This document shows positions 34,301 to 49,300 of a DNA stretch of 64,000 nt, in pieces; the first letter of the stretch is position 1; the number at the start of each line of letters is the position of its first letter. The stretch is from NCBI GenBank assembly GCA_013339895.1, contig JABACO010000021.1, positions 4,396,016 to 4,460,015 of the forward strand, read 5' to 3'. Source of the stretch: Ephydatia muelleri (taxonomy: Eukaryota; Porifera; Demospongiae; Spongillida; Spongillidae). The notes under the pieces were generated by a model. It ran no database searches and had not been told where the DNA came from. It worked only from the letters and a program-made list of their open reading frames with translations. Made by a program: the position numbers and the translations under genes.

Positions 34301-37300
34301 TTTCAAGTGGATTGCAAATGGGCAGGCGAATTTGATTAGTTTATTTGACTTGGTATCAATGCATCTTTGTTGAATCTTAGAAGATAATTATTATGTGTAG
34401 GGCATTCATATTCTTTTATTCCAAATAATACAATGCTGCTGCCATGATTACTAATAGAATGCATAAACACTGTGGGCATTACAGTTGCTAATTTTTGTCA
34501 AACATGAAGCCTTATAACAGGGCAGCAAATGCATTTGCTCCATCACAGAGGATCAGAAGACCTTGTCTGGAATCCTATGCTGTTTTAATGTAATGTCCCT
34601 CTCTGCACTACATATTGTCTATCTGATTGGCAGCTAAGAGGCAAATACTGTTCGTTTATTAAATGACTCCAATGCCACAATCTATACATGTGCCAACATC
34701 ATAAATCAGTCATCTAATGCAATACATGTTGTTATGTACATACAGATTATTAAATTTCAGATAGTGCCATTAGTAATTGAAATGTCAATACGTGGGTTAA
34801 TCTAATGACCAACCGTGATTGGTATAGCAGCACTGTATGCACAGCAGGTTTGCATCCACTTCATTATTTGTAGAGTGAAGGCACCTGCATTCAATCATCA
34901 TGTGCCATGGGTGGGAAGAGTAGAGTGGGTGAGGTTTTTGCCCATTCTGTTCCTAGGTGTTTTTTAAAACCTCCCCCTTTTATTTTCGGGCAGAGTAAAT
35001 ATTACAAAGAATGTATACAAGTAATAAAATGGATCGTTTTCTGTGTTATCTGAAGCCAATTAATTTAACACTGCAATGGAATTATGTAGACTGCTACTGT
35101 GTCTGAGCTTATTACACATAACACAATTAAACCAATGCAACCGACACCAACTGAATGTTATTTTTCAGCATCTGCAAAAATCTACAATTGCTTTTCTAGG
35201 GTTCGTTACCAATGCAGCTGCAGCTGCATCTGCAGTGATTTTTGTTGAGTCTGATATACATAGTACAACTACAAATTCAGGAAATAGTTAAACTATTATC
35301 GGATCAAATATAACAACAATACGCATGAATGAGATGTAGTCATATATAAAGTGGCAGCGGTACATGGTCATTCCAAGTTAAATAACACAATTATTTGACA
35401 CCTATGTTTCAATTTTTGCAATATTTTGTAGCTTTGTTGCACTGATTCAGATATACAAAAATACAACATTTTGAACTCTAAAGTCAAATCGTTTTGGAAC
35501 CACAAGGTGTGAAAAAATTGACCACAAATGAAAACAATCCTGAATATCTTGCATGTACAGCTGAAATATTTGTACCACGTGCACGTATGGCTACCATGAG
35601 AGACTACATTTTGTTAAATGGATGTGGCACCACGCTTTAAAATGTGTTATGTATATCGTTTGTTATGCTTCTTAATTCTGCCATTTAAAAAGCATCACTT
35701 CGTTTCTTTCCCGCTTTTAACTGAAGAGTACACAATGTTCTTTAGGTCTTCCAAGTTTGAAGATGGAACAAAAAGCCATTCCCTTGGCATAATGCATTGG
35801 AAGTGAATGTATTCCTGAGCTCAAGAGCTGAACAGAAATCTTACAAAGGTAATAATTTCATACTACATAAATGTCTATGTCAACAAAACACCACATCTGC
35901 ACAGAATGCTCCAAAGCAGAGAGGGAGACACTGTATATGATCTATAAGATAATGTTGCTTGAACACAGTGCATACATGTGTGTGGTGTTTTGTTTACATA
36001 CACATTTAAGTAGCATAAAATTATCACCTTTGTAATATTTCTCAAGTTACAGCTCTAGAGCTCAGGAACGTACTTCACTTCAATGCATCATCCCAAGGAA
36101 ATGGCTTTTCATGCCATCTTCAAACTTGGAAGATCTAAAGAAAATTGTGTACTCTTCAGTTAAAAGGGGGAAAGAATCAAAACAAAGTGATGTCTTTTAA
36201 ATGGCAGTGTTAAGAAGCATAAAAAACGATATACATAACACATTTTGAAGCGTGGAGCCACATCCATTTAAAAAAATGTAGCCTCTCATGGTAGCCATAT
36301 GTGGTAAAAATATTTCAGCTGTAAATGCCATGCACTTAGAGGATTGTTTTCATTTGTGATCTATGTTTTCATACCTTGTGGTTCCCAAACGATTGGACTT
36401 TGGAGTTTAAAATGTTATATTTTTGTATATCTGAATCAGTTCAAACCTACAAAATGTTGCACAAAATTGAAAAATAGGTGTTAATAATTGTGGAGAATGA
36501 TGCACATGTGTCTGGATGGCATTCACTATAGCTTGACTGGTTGTTGCACAACTTTTCACGGATCTCATGTTAGATAAGTAATTGATGAGATGAAAATCTG
36601 ACTTTAAGGCAGGCTGCTAGACCACCCTGGGTCTCACGGCCCACTCTCCCTAGTTATCTGTAGGTTTCTATGCTATCTGGTATCCAACTATTCTCCATTG
36701 GAAGTGTATTGATCTTTTTTTTTCATACAAGTTTAATTAATTTTATTCATGGCTTTATATACTTAATTTGACCTCAGTTGCTGACTTGGCTCGATGGATC
36801 TGAATCTACGTTACTGGAGAACCAGGAGGCTTGCTACAGGCAAGTACATGTGTATATTATATACATTAAAGATAAAGAGTCATTACATGCTTAGTCACAA
36901 GGTTTTGGATGCAACTTTGCTAATAAAGATGTAATGTGCCCTATATTGTAGGCACTAATAAGGTATGGAAAAAAAATCTGTTAGCTATATAGAGGGTAAC
37001 GTGAGGAGTGGTTGGCAGTAGGGAGTATTCAGCAACTGCACTTTCAACACAATACAGAGCCTCAAAGAAGACATTTCAATATTTCATAACGGTACCTCTA
37101 GGTTGTCTTAGAATGCAGTAAGTATAGTTCAAAGCAACTACGTTCCCTTTAATCACTACCTACACTATCATGCATGCTGATCACTACCTAATCTACCCTA
37201 GTTTTCTTTGACTTAGAACTCTTCGCAACCATGAACCATGTTTCTAGCTACATGTAACCCTAGTACTGTACAAATATATTCTATATCATTAAATACCCTT

Positions 37301-40300
37301 TGGTGGCTCTCTATATTAATGCAATGAAACATTCGTTGAGTTATAATAATTATTTATTTATTTCACTTTGACCTTTAACTGGAAATTGTATAAAAGTATG
37401 TCAATTTAAGAAAGATATGATCTCCAGTCCCTAGGTAACATTTTGAAGCCCACATTTCGGATGGGCATTTCACATGCTGCTGTGATATCAGCAAAAAGTG
37501 GAACTCATGCATATTCATAAAGTTCGCTACATGAATATTATAGTAAAGCTGGTCCCTGAAGGCTTATGTAAATACGTTGCCACAACCCACAATGCAGTGG
37601 AATGCAATAGTTTGCACAAGGAGGAAATAACAAATACCAGTTTAGCATTACAAGGGTGGTTCAAAACAGTTGTGGCATTCACTATCTCCTCATTTGTACT
37701 TGCCCAGTTGATGTGACAGGGTTGTTGACCTTCATCAATATATGGGATCGTATCCGCGAAAAGGGACTTAATATAAAATTTCCAGTACACACAATAGATC
37801 GTTTCCGTGAAAAGGGACCTAACACACGTTTTTCAAGATTTCAATTTTTTTTATATTCTAGAAGTCTGAAACGCCCTCTACACATTGCTTCTTACACAAT
37901 TAGAATCGGAGTATGTCATGAAGTTGTAAGGTGCTGAATTTTTTATTATCCATACATTTCAACGCAACTGTTGCATTTCTATTGTGCATACTGGAAATTT
38001 TATAATGCATGCACTAGGTCTCTTTTCGCGGAAATTATCCCATGTAATGCGTGCGTTGAAATGTATGGTAATAAAAAATTCAGAGCCTTACAACTCTATG
38101 ACATATACTCATGTGTAGAGTACATTTCAGAATTCTAGAATTTGAAATCTTGAGAAAACATGCATTAGCTCCCTTTTCACGGAACGATTCCATATGTGCC
38201 TTACTGACAAAAGTCCAAATTTTCTGGAACAATAAGCAGAATGATGGAGATGGGCTGGATGTAGAAATCACGCTCTGACCTCTTCTTTATCAGGAAAGGT
38301 TTTCAAGACAACGGCAAACCACTGCTGCTGATTGTACTCACACAATGAGCAATCTCCTCCACAGGAAGCACTTCATGAAGATGCATCCAAAGCTTGAGTA
38401 TAGTATGCATGAAAAAACTATGTTAACTCCATTGTCACTGCAGCCACAAGTCTGTCACGAATCTGTAGCTCCTCAAAATATGAGTTGGATTCTTTTTGAA
38501 GAAGATGAAGTGTTGCTTAGCAATCAAGTCATGCCTCCTCAGTGTTATGAGGTCACCATCAGGGTGTCAACAATCTCCTAGGTCATAGGTAGTAAAACTG
38601 TGCACACTGTACATCTTTTGTGAACTGCTTTTCTTTGGAAGAGATTGCTCTCTATGTGTTGTTTGAGTACAATAATAATTATTTGACAAATTATTGAACA
38701 AAAGTTACAGGTTCATGGTTGCTATAAGGCCAAAGTTCAAAAGTTTAATTTACATCTTTCAACCTTAGTAGTACATCCAAAACCTTTTGAATAAGCAAGG
38801 AATGACCCTGCAAAGTGTAATTATTTAATAAAAATGTATGTGACCATATTTTACAATTGTACCCATAATTGCTTATATTCTAAATTGATTCAGATAAGTT
38901 TAAAGTGTAGACATCACCAGTGGCCTGAGTACCATTCAATTGTTCTATTAATAAACTTGCTTCCTGGATGTATCTCAATGTACAAAGATTAAAAAAAGTT
39001 TGGTTTATGACTTCCACTGAAATGCAGCAGCATACCACAATCCATTGTTTACATGTACATGTGCTTCATAGCATTTTGAGTTGACAAGTGCCAAATGCAT
39101 CAATAATATTATCTTCAAGATTGTTGAAAAAAAGGATATTTTAATTGCTTCACATGGCATATTTATGTTTTTATTTCAAGAGGATACAGTCAGCAGCTTC
39201 AAGCCTATCAACAGTTATGTGCATCAATGCTGTCTGAAATTGATTGTTCACTGGAATGTCTTGGAGAGATTGCAAAGCGGCACAGTTTTGTTGATAATAA
39301 GACTGGGACATTGCATAGTGCCTGTGAGAAACTGATAGAAGATCAGGTACAGTTAAATGTTGACAGTTTGGAAGTATATTTCTATTATTATGTTCATGTA
39401 TATGTATTCAATTTATAGAAAGTATTTCTTTCTGTACACTTTAAAAATAATGTCTAAATGTACTTAAATTAGCACCTAGCTTGGGGTCTTGCAATAAATA
39501 TATTATTTAACAGGATATCATTGTTAAACACCTGTTTGTAATTTGACTATTGGAGAGATGTTGTCTAACTTTTTAGAAGTCAGATTATTTTGATAATGGG
39601 GGCTATTATTTTATTGGCGATATCAGATAAAGGTTGGATTGCAGTTAAGTATACGTGCAAATAATGTCCGTATGCTATAATGAAATAATCACATTCTGAA
39701 CAGGTATTCTGATTTATATTAAATTACCATTTCATTTGATATGAAGACTGGAAGTTTGAAATAGGCACTTATTGAAGTACGTGTGATGCAATGGGGGTTG
39801 ATCTTTCAATGGCAAATAGTACAATTGCGAGTGGTGTGCCACTTTATTAACTATGGGTATTAAAGGAGTGGCATTTTGCAAAGCTGTTCAGAAAACAGTA
39901 TGGCTTCATAACCATTTATATGTACAACTGTTATTGTATATTGCAAATATTATTTACAATATCTGCATGTTTTTGAACAGACAAAATTGGTGAATGTTGC
40001 AGAGAGCATCTCACAGAAGTTGTCTTATTTTGATGAGCTGGATAGAATCAGCAGTCGCTTGAACACTCCCACTTTGTCTGTTACATCAGACACATTTTCA
40101 AGCACCCTTGCACGTCTGGATGAGTGTATAGCATTTATTGGACAAAATGTAAGCAGGTGAAGTATACACATATACCATACCTCTTCAACTTTGATTATGC
40201 ATACAAATGGACAAATGTACATGTAAACTGGTATGTAATGTATACCCTGCCTAGAGCAGTTAGAATTGTTTTGGCCATATTATGGAGGTGACTGCAATTA

Positions 40301-43300
40301 GGAATGGGGACGTAAATGCATTTTCAGTACAGTAGAACCATTTGAACTGACCACAATGAGGAGGCAACCACTGTATTCAGATGAGTGCTGCGGCAGGTTA
40401 CATTGTATTATTGTATATAAGTAGTTCCGACATGTGGTATTCGATTGCATTTAGGTACAGTGTATGTGTATGTTTTGTGTGCATTTCAAGCATATTACTG
40501 CATGTGAATATGTAGTTCGACATGTGGTACAAGATTGTATTCAAGTACAGTGCTGTATGTACGTTTGAAGCCTATTGATGTGCACACTGTACATGTATAA
40601 CATACATCAGATCATTTTAGATTGACTGATAAATAGTGCATGATTGGTTGTTGAATAAAGTGTGTGCACATTCTAGCATGAATTCAGTCTTTTTCATGAT
40701 AATTGACACAAATTTTATTTATATTAGCTCTCAACCAGACTTTTGTATATACAGAATATAACTTGGATGAAAATGTCTTAAATATTTGGGCAAAAAGAAC
40801 ACCATTTCATTTACATTGTATTACCACCATATACTAATGTATTCTTCTAACAAATGTTATAGGATTTTTGTGTTTTACAATCTTCATGAAAGAGTGAATG
40901 TGTAATAATTTGTGCATAAATGTATTTGATAATGGGTTGTTGCTGTTTCTCCAAACTAAGATTTCTATTGCCTCTAGAAACAAAAAAAAGGTGGAAAGTG
41001 GATGTACATGTATTTATATACTAAACGATGAATACTTAAGTTAGAACATTAGAAGTATGATTATAACCGAAACCTGAATCTGTGGTATATTATATACCAC
41101 AGTCATACACATATGCATGTGCTGATAATTAAAGCCATCTTAGGACATTATATGCAACTGAAAAGTTATTGTGAATAATGTGCACTTTCCCCATGTCTTA
41201 TTATCTTGTTCTTTCAGCCCCATTTTCATGATTCTCAAATGTACTTGGCAAGATTCAGACGTTGTCTATCAAGAGCCTTAAGCTTAATAAAACAGTATGT
41301 TGTGACCACTCTAAAGAATGCTACTAAGAGTGTGGTACCAAAGCAGGTTAGTTGCATGATTATGTTATGTGTTCAGCTGAACTAACAGTAATTGAAAAAA
41401 GGCAGCAATTCTCTTAGACACATTTGGCAATAAAAGTTCTTCATTGTCGAGTTCAAATGCCTGATTATTTATGCTTTTCAAAGGCAATTTCCAACAGCTA
41501 CAGAATTGTACATTATATATTGCTGTCCATTTGTAATTTCAGGTGAATAAAAAGACATTTCATTCACACACAAAAGTATGTTGGAGTGTAGGAATTGGCA
41601 TGTAAAAAAGCAAGGAAACAAGAATTGTCAGCATTGGGTAATCCACTATCTTTAATGTATGTTGCTTTTAGAACATATTCTTAGACCACTTATGTTCGCT
41701 TGCCTTTTAATATAAAGGAGAGATTGTTTATGTGATTCAGAGTAAAGGCAATACAGTATGTGTAATTCTGACAAGGATCACCCTTGTCTGATTATCAGAA
41801 CTGTTTGATACTTGTTTAATTACAACACAAAGATCATTTAGTGCAAACTTGTTTTTGAAATCATGACAGCATATTAGGCCAAAGGCAAACGTTACTATTT
41901 GCATAATAATGATATGTTTCAAATCCATTCACAATGATGAACCTTTTTAAACACATGCAGGGTGGAGGATCTTATTAAATAGGCCAGTTGACAAATATAA
42001 TAATGTTGTTATTCCCTGTTATTCAGATGCCTATTTCTTCTTACATTGATAGGATTGTATGTCCTCCATTTTTGTGCTCTATACCTACATTTATTTGAAG
42101 GTGGTTATATGTATTATAATAATACTATTTGCAACACTTCATACCATACCATGTGAAAATATATTTTGGTGTCGTGCACAAGCACAGCACTGACATTATG
42201 AGGTCCGATATCCTGTGGGGTTCAAAACCGCCACATCTTCATGTAGGAGCATTCAAATTGCTTCACATGTGGCATGTATGTAGAGGCAGTCCTGTCGCTA
42301 TTGATGTGTTCTATTCATAATTTCTTTCCCTTACAAATATACAGTTATGCAAAGTTCATGCACATTTTCCTGGTTGTTCTGCGCCAATAATTTTGCAAAC
42401 TGCTTCCAATTCAGGGTATAGAGAAAATCATGAGCGGGAGAGTGTGCAAATACTTTGCACAGCAGTATCTCTGTAATGGACAAAGTCACAATTAACGAAC
42501 ATAAGATATCGATTGCAATGGATCCCTCTATGTACATGCCGAATTTGAAGTGATTTGAACACTCGTACTTAACAGTTTTAAATTTCAGGGATATCAAACC
42601 TCATAAGACACTAAACTATATTTATACATAGAGCAATGGTGTGGTATAAAAGCATTTAAAATAGGACATCACCTAGCGGACAATATAGTTTGCTGTATAT
42701 ATATATATACATGGAACGTTCTATACGAAAATGGGTCTTGTGTGGATTTTATTTTATAACATAAAATTTAAATCGATATATCTTCCGTCATATTAATGCT
42801 ATCGGGTTCCTACTTTTAACACAACATACCACACTATTACTATATGTGATAATCCATTTTGGTGTCTTACACATGCGGGGTACCGACGTTACAAGGTCCG
42901 ATACCCCATAGGGTTTAAAACGGCCACATCTTCAGGTAGGAGTGTCCAAATCGGTTCAAAATAGGTACCTATGTAGAAGGGTCCTACCGCTATTGATTTG
43001 TTCTGTTCGTTAATTTTTTCTTTATCCGTTATGGAGATACAAGTGTGCAAAGAAATTGCATATTTCCCGGGCGTTACGCGCCATTAACGTATTACGACTG
43101 GCTTCGAGGACGTCCTCGTAATACGTTAATGGCGCGTAACGCCCGGGAAATATGCAATTTCTTTGCACACTTGTATCTCCATAACGGATAAAGAAAAAAT
43201 TAACGAACAGAACAAATCAATAGCGGTAGGACCCTTCTACATAGGTACCTATTTTGAACCAATTTGGACACTCCTAACTGAAGATGTGGCCGTTTTGAAC

Positions 43301-46300
43301 CCTACGAGGTATCGGACCTTGAAACGTCGGTACCCCGCATGTGTAAGACACCAAAATGGATTTTCACATATAGTAATGGTGTGGTATGTTGTGTTAAAAA
43401 TAGGAACCCGATAGCGTTAATATAACGGAAGATATATCGATTTAAATTTTATGGTATAAAATGAAATCCACAAGACCCATTTTCGTATAGAACGTTCCAC
43501 ATGCATTTACAATTGTCAAAATCTCATGGAATGTTCCATATTACATGTATAATTATACTATTGCAGATAGAATTGAGTACATGTATGTCCAAGAATTTGT
43601 TAACATTCACTGATGGCATTAAGGTGTCCATTGTATTTTCATGTTTACAATCTATATTACACCTACATGAATGTGCGAAATATAGGCCTAGTTCATTTTC
43701 CCTCCCAGTCCTGTTCCATGCTTTTTACACCACCATTATATTCCTATGTTTGTATGTGCATAATAGGTGTAGGTATATATGTATGTGTGTGTGATGTACA
43801 TTTATCTATGTATGTGAAGTGGATGTGTGTATGTATGCATTTATCTATCTAGGGACATGATTCTATCTATGATTGTTTACTCTGCTGGTAGGGCACAGTG
43901 GAAACATTATCTGAAGAAAATTATGGACAGTATTATGGGAAGTTCAGAACAAACGCTCCGAGAATTAAGGTTATTGTTTGTATTCTAACCCATGTAAGGT
44001 TATTCATTGCATCTATGTGTACTTTAAAAAGTAGCAGCTTTTTTATTAGATTCCGTATAGCTGTTTGAATAGCACATAATTGTAATTGTTCCCTTTCAGT
44101 GGTACTACATCTGAATCAATGGCACAATTTGTGTTGAGGATAGCTGATAAAATTCGTTGTACATTTCTTCACACACTATAGTTATACAAGTATGTGTGTT
44201 ATAGTACATGTACATGTATATAATAAGTGCAGTACATATTTCAATGCATCATGTTACATTTATAGAAATGCAACTATACAGCATATTCTACAGTTTAGTT
44301 CTGTTACAATTGTATAGTCTGGTAATGTAGAACTGTAGCTATCACATGCACGCATGTGTAGCAATTTTGAAAACTAGGAGAGCAAATTGTTATTTTTTAT
44401 TTATTTTTTCATTTCATTATTTTAGGCATTGATGAAAGAGATTGAATCCAGAACCAAGATAAACCATGAGTATGTCTGTTATCTGTAATCAGCTGGATTA
44501 TGATTCATTGTGTGCAACATACACTTACAGATTTTTATAAACCTGTCATTTGTTGCATTAGTTTGCCAATATGTGACAGCATTGTGCAAAATTGTACACG
44601 TTGAACGCATCTACATGCATTATTAAATGAACAAGTCATATTGCCATAATGATTGGATCTGTATACAATGTTGCCTGCATGAAGCTGTATGTATTAACGA
44701 TGATTAATAAACCATAGAAGACACAACAAAAAGAATATCACCATAACAGATAAGTCGTAGGAGTTAAGATGAATGAACTCACTGGTTTTATCAAATCAAA
44801 GGACACATTAGTGCATTTATTTATACATATTCATCTCACTATTTTCTTAGGCATTATTTTTATGTAATCATATGGGATAGTTTAAAAAGGGACTTAGCGC
44901 ATACATCCAGTACATGCAACACTTGCATTGAAATGTATGGTAATTTAAAAATTCAGTGCCTTACAACTCCATGACAGATACTCAGATTCTAAGTGCGTTT
45001 AAGAAGCATTGTGTAGAGGACATTTCAGAATTCCTTTTCGCAGAAACGATCCCATATTATTTTTACCATGCTGTATGCAATTCTGATGTCCCATGTGTTA
45101 GTTACTGTACTGCATGCAAAATATTGTGCCTTAGGATCATAATTATCCTGCCAGTATATGTGCCAGTCCCCCTCCCCTAGAAATGAAAGTATGCGATACT
45201 TTTTCATCGTCAACAGGTACCATACATTGCTCGAAGATTGCCGTCAGTGCTACTTAACTCAAAGAAGTGTTTTGCTGATGCCATGTGTTATTGCAACTGT
45301 TGAAGAGATCAAGAAGCTTTATTCAACTGACCATTGTGGTTTGGTAGGTATCACAATTATCAGTACTATATACATAGTAGCTTGCAAATTTGGCATGCAC
45401 AGTCCTGTTAAAATGCGTTGTGAAAAGTTCAACCATTATGACATAAATATGTCTTGATCAGAAAGTATTCATTTGTATATTTATCCATTTACTATGCTGC
45501 TTTGAATGCCAAATAAGGATTATTTCTACCATTTCAGTTGCGTGCAGGATGTAACGTTTTGTGTCGAGTCTGCCAAGATGAGTTTCAACTTTTCTTTCAT
45601 TTTTTCAATGAAGAAGCACAAGAATTGAAGTAAGAACCATAAAATATTAATGATAGCATCTGCCCTATTTAAAATACTTGATTTGAATATAGCAGATGAT
45701 GAGGTATTTTCAAAGTTCTGCAAGCCTCCAGGCAATGTGTGAACATGATCACATTTTTCACTTTTATCAGAGACCTTTATTATCACCCACTTTCCTTGCT
45801 GTAGCTTTACATATAATTCATTAAAAATGAATTAGTTAGGTTATATAGTATGAATTGAACAAAATCACGTCAGTTGTACCTACCTACATGTAGCAATTAC
45901 TACTACAGTCGCAAAATTTCCTTAGATAAAGTATACAATATTGATTTCAAATTCCAATGAACTGAATTTTTTTCATTAATTTAGCTCTATCATTTTGTGT
46001 ATCTTTTTATTTAGTTCTTTATTGGAAAGTATTTGCTACAAATTTTATGACACAATGCGCCCTGTTGTGATTCATGTGAATCATTTGGAAACCCTTGCTG
46101 AACTTTCTAGTATTTTGAAGGTGAGTTTTACGTTTGCTACTGTGCATAATGATGTCAGTGTGGTTATGACACAGTCAAATCATCATTGAAATTTAAATGA
46201 CCTTTGATTGCAGGGTCTTCTGTATACAATACAAATTGACGAATTTCCTGACACATACAATAAAGTAATAGTGTGTAGCATGTGTAGCAGACTAATGTGA

Positions 46301-49300
46301 TTAATTTTCTTCACCTTCAAGGTGTTAATTGATACTTATTAAATGCTTGATGCTGTATATATAGACTGGCTATCAGGTGCCATTTTGGCTGATGCTATCT
46401 TTACCTAACAGTACATAGAGGACACTGCCAGAGCTACACAGGAGCATACATGTAGTAGAAGCTTTGGTTTATAAGAATGTGTTACAGCATTAGTCCACAC
46501 TACTAAATAAAGTGCAGCCCTTTTTTTCATCTATCAAAATTTCACTGATTGCTTTTTGCTCAGCTTTTTGTAGAATAATTAACCTTAAAATTGGAAGTCG
46601 ACAAAAAAGTCATATAATCTCAACTGTACACTGATTGCATTATTCTTGTCTGTCATTACCCTTATGCAAATTGTATTTTTTGCTCAGAGGCTATGTGGGA
46701 TTGAATATTTTGATTCATATACTAGCTGGGATGCTTCTGAAGGGTGATAGTGCCAAATCAATGTGTATTAAGTTGAAGATTAGGTTTGTGTGACTTCGCT
46801 GATCACATCTGTTATTACTACTGTTATTAATGTAAACCTCTGTCTCAATGATACAATAATGCTTTATGTCCCTCTACTCAAAGATAGCAAATAAACATCA
46901 ATTTTAGCCTTATAACTATAAAGGCAATAACTTGAGACTTACTGCTGAAGCACACGAGTACATGTTGTACAAATTAAACCAACCTATGAACTATTTGTTT
47001 TGTGCAAAGCTGTAATTTTTTAACACATACAGTACTCAAGCATGTTTATCAAAACATTTGACCTTTTTACAATCAAGTCACACAACATTTTACGTAGCTG
47101 TATAAATGTATATCATAATGTCTATCCATAAATTGCATAATTCAGAGCATTACACGTTGATAAATGTTATGTTTATACAATAATTATTATCCTGTGACTC
47201 TACATTTAGGCTGAGATGCTGAGTGAAAGAGTTAATGTGAAAGGTACGTTGTACCACTTCAACTGCATCTCAATTATTATGTCAAATATATTTGACCTTT
47301 GGAGAGAAAAAAATTGTTCGCTGTATTTTTAGTTGCCAGTCTGTATTGCACATTTTAAGTCCATGTGAGTTATGTTATCTTGGTACTGCACAATTGAAAT
47401 AATGGCATCAGATTTAAGCCTTTCTTATAATGCAACCATTCTTTGAACTGTGCATAGGCCTATCATCAATGGTAGTAGTTCAAAACATTTTGGGGGGGGG
47501 GGGGGGGGGGGGGGGGAAGTTGGAAAGCAAGTTTGAGTACGTAGATAGAGTTTGAGTATGTAGATAGCAAAGGTATTAGGCAAACCGACATATAATATGT
47601 TAACTGCACTTACACTGCATTTAATGCTCTTGTATGTTGGACCTGAACATGATGTTCAAATAATAATGATTAACTAACAACAAATTTAATTGCAAAACAA
47701 CTTGTAATCAAGTGCCAGAAAATCAAATGTTGACCATTATAATAACTCTGTAGCGGAATTAGCTAGTTTAATTGCAGGTTACAGTTTTAGCCAAGTAACT
47801 GAAGTGTTATTAATTGACAAAACCTAAAACCTAACTAGTAAAAAATCGAATTAAGGTACGCATTTTATGTCGTAATTTCTTTGTAAGTAATTATTGCATA
47901 ATATTATAATTCAGTATAAATTAGCAGGCTGGATTTATTTTTAAAGGAATTTTCCTTGATTGTTGGTCACCTGTAATTAATATTGGAAGAGGCTGTGATG
48001 TAACCTAACCACTTTTTCCTAACCACCCATTAACTAAAACGATTTGATGCACACCAGGCCTCATTGCAAATGAATGAATGCATTCAAACAGCTCTCAGAT
48101 GGCTTTTGCATGTAAAATTTTTGGTGTCTTGTATTACAAACAAGATTTGAATTTCAAATAATTGCTGTGAACTATCGCAAAGAAAGCTGCTGTGTGCAAT
48201 TGAAATCGTTTAAAAGTTCTGCAATTGATCAATGACATTGTAGACAACAGTAATGCATAGAATAGGTCATCATGAGAGCATGACCTAGTGGCTTATAATG
48301 CACCAAGAAAGAATATCCTTATGTAATTGTTGGAATACAAAGCTTTTAAAGCTCAACTTTTTTACTATGGCATGATCATAAGTAGAATCACCCACCATCT
48401 ACCTCCAACTGATTATTGTTAAGACTTCGTGGTTCGCAGCAACATAGAGTGCAATCTGCCTTGTGCTTTGTGCACATTGCAAAAACATAAATGATTTTGT
48501 TGACACAGTCATTTGCATCATTATTAACTGTACTACACTGTACAGTGCAGATGAAGCACTGAATAAAGGAAAAGGTGTAGAATTTAGAAATGGCAAATTA
48601 TCATCATGTAGCATAATTTCACATTTCTTATATAGAAACTACAAACACAAATTATGTATTTTATGGGATCTAAATCAAGCACGCACATCATAATTCAAGA
48701 ACTCACCTGCATGACTTCATGACAGCAAAATAGAAACATGTTCTTCCAACACCATTGTCTGTTGTACACAGCATACAAACTATATTTAGACACAAACCAT
48801 TAATACCATCTATGAATAATATACCCAATTATTCCATGTTTCTCAATGGACCTTTTGCCTTTGACGTCACGCATGAATTTTGGGGGGGCAACTTTAAAAA
48901 TGGTATAACTTCACCATCATAGCTCCTAAATGCTTTTCCTTTTAAATTTTTATTGAGAAGTAAATTACCACACGTTTCATTTTTGTTGTATTTCACGATG
49001 AAGCTCTGTAAGGGATTTGTATGCAACGAAACATTGCGGAAAGTTGCTAATGAGACACGCGAAGTCGCGCTTTTCGATTTTGGGGGGGGGGGGGGGGCAA
49101 CTTCCGGTAACTTGTGAGCACTGTGACATTTGCACCGTAACTGGCGAAGGTACTTCATTTTGGAATACAGTCAGGCATTCATTTACCATTAATTTAGTAC
49201 TTGCTGTGTTTCTTCGTGAAGTTTCTATAAGGACTTATGTTATGTCAAACACAACCAATCAATTTGTGACGTCAGAAGGCAAAAGGTCCATTTCTGACAC

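Noticed and set aside
36840-36850. GTACAT at 36844 as the COG3 intron 3 donor
   Set aside because: It adds five bases and shifts the frame relative to the exon at 39181; the GC donor at 36840 keeps phase and the family pattern.
38345-38581. ORF with [18 protein letters not shown], faintly like a BED finger
   Set aside because: It lies inside COG3 intron 3, the Cys/His spacing is not convincing, and including it would break the COG3 frame. Possibly an old transposon scrap.
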